Below, piece after piece: positions 41,270 to 47,266 of a stretch of 59,210 nt of DNA; the stretch's first letter is position 1, and each line of letters starts with the position of its first letter. This DNA comes from a virus: positions 1 to 59,210 of IMG/VR virus record IMGVR_UViG_3300025889_000132. One strand, given 5' to 3'. The notes under the pieces were generated by a model. It was not told the DNA's origin, did no database searches, and worked only from the letters and a program-made list of their open reading frames with translations. The position numbers and the translations under genes were made by a program.

Positions 41270-42471
41270 AGACACTGACTGAAGGAGCCTGGTACCCAGC
41301 TGGTAAACAGGTTGATCGATTTGAAAAAGCCTTCTCAAAGCAGTTTGGCTTTGATCATTCACTGATGGTGAACAGTGGCAGCTCAGCCAATCTGGTGATG
41401 ATTGCTGCACTGAAAAAGTACTACGGCTGGAAAGACGATGCAGAGATTATCGTCAGCGTTGTTGGCTTTCCAACGACTCTTAACCCGATCCTGCAAAACA
41501 ATTTAGTTCCGAAGTTTGTTGATATCACCTGGAACGATCTGAACTGGAATCTTGATCATGTCGAAGCGGCCATTACTGACAAAACCGTTGCTGTTTTCAG
41601 TAGCCCTGTTCTGGGTAATAGTTATGACTTGGATCGTTTACTCGATATCTGTAACAAGAATGGGATAAAGTACATCGCAGATAATTGCGACACGCTCGGT
41701 TCAAAATGGAATGGAGAGTATTTAACTAAGCATGCTGTAGCAGCATCCTGTTCTTTTTATCCAGCACACCACATCACTACGTTTGAGGGTGGGATGGTGT
41801 CTTCCAACAATGAAGAGATTATCCGTTTAGCTCGGCAGTTTGCCTGGTGGGGACGTGATTGTTATTGCGTTGGGGAATGCAACATGCTGGCTAACGGTAT
41901 GTGTAACCGGCGCTTTGACAAATGGCTAGATGACTATGACGTTGTGGTTGACCACAAATATGTCTTCAGTCAGATCGGTTATAACCTCAAGCCATTGGAT
42001 CTGCAAGGATCTGTAGGACTTGTTCAGTTAAAGAAATTTGAAGAGATTCACACGATTCGTCGTGAGAACTATAAATTTATTGCGAATCTGATTGGAGATT
42101 TATCTGATGGGATCCGTGTTGTTGGGGAAAAAGAATGTGCTGAAACTTCTTGGTTTGGGGTTCCTATTATTTGTGATAATCCTGATGTGAAGCAAGCGCT
42201 TCAGCAACACCTTGAAAGAAACGGAATTCAAACGCGCAATTATTTTGCTGGCAATTTGTTATTGCACCCAGCTTATCGGAGCCTGGGTGATCCTAAAGCT
42301 TATCCAAATGCTTATGATGTCCTAAAGCATGTGTTCTTTATGGGCACATCTCCAGCAATTAGCAAGGATAACCTTGAATATATTGAGAAGACAATTAAAG
42401 AATTTAAGGCTACTTTCCCCCTTGGGGCAGACGGCTGCTCTGTTCGGTTTCTCCCTCACTTAGTTGAGTAA
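41203..42471 (+). CDS. RfbH/E1-like Fe-S PLP dehydrase of the DegT family
   Basis: 422 aa, ATG 41203, AGGAGGGG 11 bases upstream; overlaps the reductase by 67. DegT/DnrJ fold: VNSGSSANL, GFPTTLNP, YIADNCDTLGSKWNG. The PLP-lysine position reads SFYPAHHITTFEGGM, with His189 for Lys, as in 3-dehydrases (ColD and CDP-4-keto-6-deoxyglucose-3-dehydrase E1). Cysteines 220, 222, 226 and 234 (GRDCYCVGECNMLANGMC) plus Cys162 resemble the [2Fe-2S] site of E1/RfbH, favouring that enzyme over ColD. It would remove the 3-hydroxyl of a CDP-sugar; a partner reductase (E3) is not seen and may come from the host. Confidence 0.85.
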   Translation: MSKSKVLYAGPYFDGEEITEAVKTLTEGAWYPAGKQVDRFEKAFSKQFGFDHSLMVNSGSSANLVMIAALKKYYGWKDDAEIIVSVVGFPTTLNPILQNNLVPKFVDITWNDLNWNLDHVEAAITDKTVAVFSSPVLGNSYDLDRLLDICNKNGIKYIADNCDTLGSKWNGEYLTKHAVAASCSFYPAHHITTFEGGMVSSNNEEIIRLARQFAWWGRDCYCVGECNMLANGMCNRRFDKWLDDYDVVVDHKYVFSQIGYNLKPLDLQGSVGLVQLKKFEEIHTIRRENYKFIANLIGDLSDGIRVVGEKECAETSWFGVPIICDNPDVKQALQQHLERNGIQTRNYFAGNLLLHPAYRSLGDPKAYPNAYDVLKHVFFMGTSPAISKDNLEYIEKTIKEFKATFPLGADGCSVRFLPHLVE

Positions 42472-42525
42472 ACCGTATTGCTCTCTTTTAGTTTTCAAAA
42501 GATAATAAAAGAAAGCAAAAGAGAA

Positions 42526-42774
42526 ATGCAAATTACTTTAATCAGAACACCTCGCGAATCTGAAATGTCTCTTTCGACCCAAGTTAAAGCTTCTGTTGAT
42601 GAAGCACAATCTCATTTGAGGGAGGCACTTGCATTTGCTGCAAGGTCTGAACACCCCATTGTTATCAATACGTTGTCTGATTTAATTGCCAAGTTAGATA
42701 GCCTTGAAGCAATGGAAAAAGTAATGCAAAAATTTAACCCTCAAAATCAAAACAACGAGTTACTCGAATGGTAA
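42526..42774 (+). CDS. 82-aa helical protein
   Basis: ATG 42526 preferred to TTG 42478; ATG 42565 also possible. Mostly one long helix (VKASVDEAQSHLREALAFAA ... DLIAKLDSLEAMEKVMQKF). I have the impression of a small conserved cyanophage protein but cannot name it. It lies downstream of the sugar cassette. Confidence 0.55.
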   Translation: MQITLIRTPRESEMSLSTQVKASVDEAQSHLREALAFAARSEHPIVINTLSDLIAKLDSLEAMEKVMQKFNPQNQNNELLEW

Positions 42775-42784
42775 CGAATCAGTT

Positions 42785-42946
42785 ATGGCTGAACGTTATA
42801 CAGAAGAAGAACGCCTAGAAGAGTTCTTTGGAAAATTGATGTATATGATTCCCCATCCTCCAAAAGGATGGGAAAAGAAAGCTCGTCCATGTAAGTGGGA
42901 TAAAATAATAAAAGAACGAAACAATAATCCTGATGGCACAGGATGA
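42785..42946 (+). CDS. 53-aa charged protein
   Basis: ATG 42785 to TGA 42946. Helical acidic N-terminus (RYTEEERLEEFFGKLMYM) then IPHPPKGWEKKARPCKWDK. Ends overlapping the next ATG by 14 bases. No family. Confidence 0.55.
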   Translation: MAERYTEEERLEEFFGKLMYMIPHPPKGWEKKARPCKWDKIIKERNNNPDGTG

Positions 42947-43217
42947 TAGTAAATATACGAAACCTGAGTTAAGGGAACGTATTAAAGATCGTGTAATGGC
43001 TGGCTCTAAAGGAGGCAAGCCTGGTCAGTGGTCTGCGCGTAAGGCTCAGCTCGTTGCTTCCGAGTATAAGAAAGCTGGTGGCGGGTACAAAGGTGGTGAA
43101 GGCAAGAAGCAAAAGGCATTAAAGAAGTGGGGTAAGGAGAAGTGGATGACGAAGGATGAATATGAAAAGCGAAAGAAAGCTAAGTCGGCAGCACAAAAGT
43201 ATAAAGACAGCAAATGA
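42933..43217 (+). CDS. Small basic DUF5872-like protein
   Basis: 94 aa. The core is KYTKPELRERIKDRVMAGSK followed by GGKPGQWSARKAQLVASEYK and GGGYKGGEGKKQKALKKWGK. This KGGKPGQWSARKAQL pattern recurs in many cyanophages and other phages (I recall it as DUF5872). It is strongly basic and probably binds nucleic acid. The C-terminal ATGA overlaps the next gene. A related small basic protein is at 44599. Confidence 0.75.
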   Translation: MAQDDSKYTKPELRERIKDRVMAGSKGGKPGQWSARKAQLVASEYKKAGGGYKGGEGKKQKALKKWGKEKWMTKDEYEKRKKAKSAAQKYKDSK

Positions 43218-43414
43218 TTTTAATTTTATCTTTATTACTCACTGTGCAACCAGTTGATGACTGGATGTTGTCATGTGCGCAGTACCAAGCCTTGGTACTA
43301 CGCCTGTACTCTGATCCTTATTTTGAGACGACAGAAAACCTTGGCCGAAGGCAAGAGATCCACGACATCTTGAAGTCACGCACGTTTGATGAATGCATTG
43401 AGGTGAACGCATAA
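43214..43414 (+). CDS. Small exported protein with two cysteines
   Basis: 66 aa, ATGA overlap at the start. A short hydrophobic N-terminus (MILILSLLLTVQPV) suggests a signal peptide or anchor; the remainder carries Cys21 and Cys61 (one possible disulphide) and SDPYFETTENLGRRQEIHD. The tail ECIEVNA overlaps the next start. Similar small periplasmic-looking proteins occur in cyanophages; the function is unknown, possibly superinfection or lysis related. Confidence 0.65.
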   Translation: MILILSLLLTVQPVDDWMLSCAQYQALVLRLYSDPYFETTENLGRRQEIHDILKSRTFDECIEVNA

Positions 43415-44595
43415 TGTCAGAACAAAAGTATAATTTAGGTTCTCCAGAGGTTTTGAGGTTTTTCAATCTTTCAGAGAGAGATGTGGACCCTAGATATCGG
43501 GGAGAGCAAGTTCGCAAGTTAGTGAATCGTCTTTCAACGGCTGATAATTTTGATTATGAAAACGCCCTAATTAATCAAGGTGCTAATCCACAGTCTTTTG
43601 ATTTTTTAAACAACTATATTGAGTTTGAGCACAATTGGAAAACCCCAACCTCTTTAGCTAGTATCAATGAGTTAACAAATTTAGCCCAAACTAAACCAAA
43701 CAAGATTTACTCTTATAATTTAAAAGAAGGTCCTTTGTATAGAGGAACAACGCTTGATGTATCACCAAACGTTGGCGAAGAGATAACTCTTTCTCGTTTT
43801 AAATCTTTCAGTCCAGACATAAACATTGCCGGTCCCTTTATTAATGAAGGACCTCCTTTAGATTTTTCATTAAGCAATGAAGAGTTCAAAAAACAAATAG
43901 CTTTAGAAAAAAATAAACAAAAGACTTTGTTCCAAGTACAAGCAGATTCTCCAGGAGACTTTAATTATTTAATCACCCCTGGAGCGGGAGAACCAGAAGT
44001 TTTGGCTCGACCGGGGTCTAAATATCTTGTGGAAGCTAAAGAACGTTTCCCTTTTGACCAACGTAGAATGACAGGTGATATTGATTTCATTAAGTTACGA
44101 CAGCTTTATGGAATTGACCCAGTTGGAAGTGCTATTCAAGGCGGTGTTAATCTTGTAAAAGAAAATATTCCAGGTGCAACAATTGGTGCAGCATTTTCGG
44201 CTTTAAACCCCGAAGTTGCAAAAGCAGTTGAGCAAAATAACTACAAAAAAGCAGCGCTTACAACGGCACAAGATGTTCTTTTAGGAGCGGGTACAGAGGC
44301 TGTTGCAAATGTGGCAGGTAAATATGTGCCAATGTTTAGTAGAGTGGTGACACCTGCAGCACAGATTGCAGCTCCCGTTGCGGCCGGAAGCGCACTGTAT
44401 ATGCAAGGAAAACCAGGTTCGTTAACTGATGTGGTTACTCGCAAAGCTGCGGCCAATCCAGTGCCTTGGCTTCCATCTGTCAAGCCAAACCCTAAAACAG
44501 ACTTGGGCGCAAGAGCGGGAAGAGCGCTTACAAACGAAGCTCGTTACGTATATAGCCGATTACTAAAAGGCAAACTTCCATATTTTGGCAGGTAA
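43414..44595 (+). CDS. Probable mono-ADP-ribosyltransferase with hydrophobic C-terminus
   Basis: 393 aa. Residues ~25-225 fit the R-S-ExE class of ADP-ribosyltransferases: Arg110 in PLYRGTTLD, Ser131 and Ser133 in FKSFSPDINIAGPF, and Glu193-Pro-Glu195 in AGEPEVLARPGSKYLV, in the order and spacing of this fold. ExE predicts arginine modification. T4 Alt and ModA are phage examples that act on host RNA polymerase. Residues 235-345 are Ala/Val-rich with two or three hydrophobic stretches; residues 369-387 (LTNEARYVYSRLLKGKLPY) match a motif in the structural-block protein at 5000. Delivery inside the virion is inferred from that. Confidence 0.72.
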   Translation: MSEQKYNLGSPEVLRFFNLSERDVDPRYRGEQVRKLVNRLSTADNFDYENALINQGANPQSFDFLNNYIEFEHNWKTPTSLASINELTNLAQTKPNKIYSYNLKEGPLYRGTTLDVSPNVGEEITLSRFKSFSPDINIAGPFINEGPPLDFSLSNEEFKKQIALEKNKQKTLFQVQADSPGDFNYLITPGAGEPEVLARPGSKYLVEAKERFPFDQRRMTGDIDFIKLRQLYGIDPVGSAIQGGVNLVKENIPGATIGAAFSALNPEVAKAVEQNNYKKAALTTAQDVLLGAGTEAVANVAGKYVPMFSRVVTPAAQIAAPVAAGSALYMQGKPGSLTDVVTRKAAANPVPWLPSVKPNPKTDLGARAGRALTNEARYVYSRLLKGKLPYFGR

Positions 44596-44598
44596 ATT

Positions 44599-44805
44599 AT
44601 GGCTGACAAGGCAATTCAAAAGGGATACACCAAGCGTTACCTCCCAGAAAAAGCATGGGCTTCTTTATCAAAAGAAGAGAGGGAGGAAACAGATCAAAAG
44701 AAACGGGCTGGCAGTCGAAAGGGTAAACAGTTTATTCCTAATACTGAACGCGCAAAAAAAGCAGGACGTGCTGCCAGACGATATAAGAATCTAAAGAAAA
44801 AATAA
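44599..44805 (+). CDS. 68-aa small basic protein
   Basis: ATG 44599, three bases after the transferase stop. KGYTKRYLPEKAWASLSKEE and QFIPNTERAKKAGRAARRYK are basic helical segments of the same general type as the 42933 protein. Another frame at 44585 is a shadow. The stop overlaps a short leader ORF at 44805 as TAATG. Confidence 0.7.
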   Translation: MADKAIQKGYTKRYLPEKAWASLSKEEREETDQKKRAGSRKGKQFIPNTERAKKAGRAARRYKNLKKK

Positions 44806-44873
44806 TGTATACTTTTAAAGTTCACGCTTTGCGGCGAACGTTTGAGCGGTTAGTTAGATTGGTCCCGGCTTAG
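44805..44873 (+). promoter_or_regulatory. Putative 22-codon leader peptide of an attenuator
   Basis: ATG 44805 overlaps the previous stop (TAATG); the frame runs to TAG at 44871-44873. It encodes a Arg/Leu-rich peptide beginning MYTFKVHALRR. The stop lies in the loop of the terminator at 44863-44889, so a ribosome at the end of the leader would cover the 5' arm. Confidence 0.5.
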
Positions 44874-44889
44874 TACCCCGGGATTTTTT
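44863..44889 (+). terminator. Intrinsic terminator abutting the 44890 start
   Basis: TCCCGG and CCGGGA arms with a 9-base loop followed by TTTTTT; the T-run ends on the base before ATG 44890. No Shine-Dalgarno sequence fits between them. Confidence 0.8.
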
Positions 44890-45594
44890 ATGTCTACTCT
44901 CGTTGCAAATGTACCTCCAGTAAAGGTGTGGGTACGTCGAGAGTACCTAAGAGATTTGCGAGATGGTCATGGAGAATACACACCAGGTTACTGGGTATCG
45001 TGTAAAAGTATTACAGGACGTGCACTTTACTTCGAAACGTACCTAACAGAATACGGAGCACTGTATGACAAACTCCCTATTAGCGCCTTCCTTTCTTGGA
45101 ACTCTGATCATCCTGATGTACCTACCCCTCCTGAGCCAGATTTGCCGTTAACTGATCTCCAATTCTGGAATGGCTTCGATACTGGCCTGGTAGTTGTCGA
45201 AAAGAACCTGATTTATAATATGGAGTTCGAGGTCATGACTCGTGCTTCTGGCAATATGAAGGGTGAATATTTATTCACCATTGACAATTACCATCCACAT
45301 CGAAACGAACCCGACTATTACTTTTCTGAGGTTCCCGATGAACACAAGTCACACAACATTGTTGCTTTAGACAATGGTCAAATTGGGGCTTATCCCAATA
45401 ATCGTTGTCGAATGGTTGACCCATCTTTAACCAATGATCAGTTAAAGACTCCCGACTTTAAAGTATCAACAAGATATTTTGATGTAGAACACGCTCCTAA
45501 ATGGGGTCGTTTGGGTCAGACTGATGATTATTTCTGGAAAACCCCAAACGAAACCAATGGACAAGCACACCTACGAGAACTGGAAGAAAATTAA
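44890..45594 (+). CDS. Unrecognised 234-aa cyanophage-type protein
   Basis: ATG 44890 follows a terminator T-run directly. The N-terminus (PPVKVWVRREYLRDLRDGHG, EYTPGYWVSCKSITGRALYF) is distinctive; a Pro-rich linker (HPDVPTPPEPDLPLTD) and a charged C-terminal half follow. No enzyme motif is seen. The terminator and leader ORF suggest tight control of its expression; the next gene starts inside its last 38 bases. Confidence 0.65.
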   Translation: MSTLVANVPPVKVWVRREYLRDLRDGHGEYTPGYWVSCKSITGRALYFETYLTEYGALYDKLPISAFLSWNSDHPDVPTPPEPDLPLTDLQFWNGFDTGLVVVEKNLIYNMEFEVMTRASGNMKGEYLFTIDNYHPHRNEPDYYFSEVPDEHKSHNIVALDNGQIGAYPNNRCRMVDPSLTNDQLKTPDFKVSTRYFDVEHAPKWGRLGQTDDYFWKTPNETNGQAHLRELEEN

Positions 45595-45712
45595 AACCGT
45601 TCTAGAGGAGTCTGGTAAAACGGACTCCTTTTTTTATAAGAGAGCTTGCGCAATTGTTAAGTCTCCTTCTGATTCAGCTAAGGATCCTTTTGATCCCATG
45701 AGTGATTTATAA
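45557..45712 (+). CDS. 51-aa protein containing an internal terminator
   Basis: ATG 45557, overlapping the preceding gene. MDKHTYENWKKIKTVLEESG then SFFYKRACAIVKSPSDS. Its codons 17-27 encode the terminator hairpin at 45607-45635, so transcripts of the upstream gene that end there lack the second half of this gene. Small proteins of this form occur in phages; no function is known. Confidence 0.6.
   Translation: MDKHTYENWKKIKTVLEESGKTDSFFYKRACAIVKSPSDSAKDPFDPMSDL
45607..45635 (+). terminator. Intrinsic terminator inside a coding sequence
   Basis: GGAGTC and GACTCC arms with a 10-base loop and seven Ts. It lies 13 bases after the stop of the 234-aa gene but within the overlapping 51-aa gene. 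Confidence 0.75.
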
Positions 45713-45721
45713 TCAGAAGAC

Positions 45722-45794
45722 GCCTTATTAGCTCAGTGGCCAGAGCACTCGCCTTGTAAGCGAGCGGTCGTCAGTTCAAATCTGACATAAGGCT
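45722..45794 (+). tRNA. trnT: tRNA-Thr (anticodon TGT)
   Basis: A full cloverleaf is readable: acceptor GCCTTAT/ATAAGGC, D stem GCTC/GAGC, anticodon stem CTCGC/GCGAG with loop CTTGTAA (anticodon TGT at 45755-45757), variable CGGTC and T stem GTCAG/CTGAC with TTCAAAT. The 3' CCA is not encoded. It reads ACA codons, which are frequent in the Thr-rich fibre genes here. A TATAAT box lies at 45708-45713. Confidence 0.95.
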
Positions 45795-45800
45795 CTTAAT

Positions 45801-45823
45801 ATCTGTATAATTTTTATACAGAT
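45801..45823. promoter_or_regulatory. 23-bp palindrome between tRNA and HNH gene
   Basis: Perfect 10-base arms ATCTGTATAA/TTATACAGAT with a TTT centre, 6 bases after the tRNA. It could be an operator, a processing hairpin or a weak terminator, and it contains TATAAT. Confidence 0.6.
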
Positions 45824-45833
45824 ATCAGATAAG

Positions 45834-46085
45834 TTGGCTCGTAATCGAGAACGTATTCGAGAAAGACGCAAGCAGCTTGTAAATTACAAGAAAGAATTAG
45901 AGTGCCAGCGTTGTGGATATGATGATCACCGTGCATTAGAGTTTCATCATCATAATGATGATAAAAGTAAATCAGTATCTCGCATGGTGGGAGAAGGTTA
46001 CTCCTGGGAACTAATCAAAAAAGAAATAGATAAATGCGAAGTGCTTTGCTCTTGTTGTCACAGGATTGAGCACTGGAAAGATTAA
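45834..46085 (+). CDS. Small HNH endonuclease
   Basis: 83 aa from TTG 45834. ECQRCGYDDHRALEFHHHND then KCEVLCSCCHRIEHWKD is the compact HNH layout: CxxC zinc pair, FHH, a second CxxC pair and CHRxxH. It would be a free-standing homing endonuclease. It follows the tRNA and palindrome, a common place for mobile insertion. Confidence 0.88.
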   Translation: MARNRERIRERRKQLVNYKKELECQRCGYDDHRALEFHHHNDDKSKSVSRMVGEGYSWELIKKEIDKCEVLCSCCHRIEHWKD

Positions 46086-46138
46086 AATTAAAATTAGGAA
46101 CTAAATTTGGTTTAGACTAATACAAAATAAATAGTGCA

Positions 46139-46456
46139 ATGCTTTCAACAGATACTCGGTTGCGTGTTGAATTTATCTGTGAACGCATTAGTCAAGGAGC
46201 ACCGGTTGAATTAAAGGATATGGCGTGGCTGCAGAAGTTAGCTGCCCGCAACCCCACAGTTGATACGTGGTTACGGCAAGCAAGGCGTACTGCCATGCAA
46301 GAAGAAGACACCCAGACGGATCTGGATGCCTTCTGTAATGCTTTAGATCTTGGAGAACCAGACCCCAGTGATCACTTGGTTGGACCACAGGATCCAGTGA
46401 CGTTAGCCGAGTGGTTTACCACAAAGCAGAAGTGGTTCCGTGGTCAGGTTGATTAA
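46139..46456 (+). CDS. Unrecognised 105-aa acidic protein
   Basis: ATG 46139. Helical N-terminal half (RVEFICERISQGAPVELKDM), then WLRQARRTAMQEEDTQTDLD and an acidic linker ending WFRGQVD. Its last four bases overlap the stop of the minus gene. No family. Confidence 0.6.
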   Translation: MLSTDTRLRVEFICERISQGAPVELKDMAWLQKLAARNPTVDTWLRQARRTAMQEEDTQTDLDAFCNALDLGEPDPSDHLVGPQDPVTLAEWFTTKQKWFRGQVD

Positions 46457-46713
46457 TTTGGTTTGTTATACAAACCTAAACGTTGAGCTTCGTCTAAGGT
46501 ACCCGGAGCGGTAGCACCTGCATTGAGTGTCATAGCTGCAGTTGCAGGAATTGTTGCGTAAGGTAAACCAAACATAAAACCGGCAAATTTATTAACAGGA
46601 TCATTAGCAATCTGATTGGCCCCATAAGCAATACCTGCTTTTGCACTCTGATCAAAAGCTGTTTTGATCATTGGGTTATTTAAAAATTTACCCGCTAACA
46701 GAATAGGATTCAT
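46453..46713 (-). CDS. 86-aa hydrophobic protein
   Basis: ATG 46713 overlaps the Dps-like stop (TAATG). Two Ala/Gly-rich hydrophobic segments (KAGIAYGANQIANDPVNKFA, then FGLPYATIPATAAMTLNAGA). Reminiscent of the hydrophobic tails of other virion proteins here. Membrane or virion localisation is possible; no family. Confidence 0.55.
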   Translation of the reverse strand: MNPILLAGKFLNNPMIKTAFDQSAKAGIAYGANQIANDPVNKFAGFMFGLPYATIPATAAMTLNAGATAPGTLDEAQRLGLYNKPN

Positions 46714-47264
46714 TAACTGTTCCGCAGGGTTGCTTTAATAAACCAGGCAGCCTTGAAGGCTTCCCCGCATAACTCAGCCATGTAGTTTTGGATGTCGATG
46801 GCCTTGACTTTGGCAGCAACAGGCTCAAGCTTCTTGGTCTTCATACCAAGCTCCTCAAGGTTCTTGTAATAAACCGTGAGCATCTCAGTAGGTTTATAGC
46901 TCTTGACGTGCTTGAAATCAGGACTGGCATCCATCAACCCGTCATGACACATGGGCATTAAGTAGTCCATGCTGCGAATGAACTCACCCAGTTTGTCAAA
47001 CTGATTAATGTGAGCTTCGTATTGGTCTTTCAGGAAAGCATGGATTCCAGTGAAGTTAGGTGCTTCGTAGTTGAAGTGCATCAGGTGGGATTGCACCTGG
47101 AGCTGATGAACATAAGCAGACAGTTGAATGAGCTGCTGGATGAAAGCACCAACGTCTCCACCTTTGGACTTGGTAGGTCCTTTGGGTTTTGCTTGAGGTT
47201 CAGGAGCAGCTTGCTGGACAGCAGCAGGCATTTCCTGGGGCATTTGAGGACCAGGAGTATACAT
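46713..47264 (-). CDS. Dps-like ferritin-fold protein
   Basis: 183 aa. A disordered Pro/Gln N-terminus (residues 1-37) precedes a ferritin-like four-helix domain. HFNYEAPNFTGIHAFLKDQY then QFDKLGEFIRSM matches the Dps HWxxxGPNFxxLHxxF...D...AERI pattern. His63, His75, Asp90 and Glu94 correspond to ferroxidase residues; the position of a further Asp (D47 in Listeria Dps) is Lys79. Dps oxidises iron with peroxide and compacts DNA. A phage copy could protect or condense DNA in the virion or during infection. Confidence 0.72.
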   Translation of the reverse strand: MYTPGPQMPQEMPAAVQQAAPEPQAKPKGPTKSKGGDVGAFIQQLIQLSAYVHQLQVQSHLMHFNYEAPNFTGIHAFLKDQYEAHINQFDKLGEFIRSMDYLMPMCHDGLMDASPDFKHVKSYKPTEMLTVYYKNLEELGMKTKKLEPVAAKVKAIDIQNYMAELCGEAFKAAWFIKATLRNS

Positions 47265-47266
47265 AC

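Noticed and set aside
44585-44794. Alternative 69-aa frame starting at 44585
   Set aside because: Overlaps the better supported 44599 basic protein, whose ATG follows the upstream stop; the 44585 translation looks like a shadow.
9012-45794. tRNA-Thr as an attachment site for the recombinase-like gene
   Set aside because: The two are 36 kb apart and no duplicated tRNA end was found near the recombinase.
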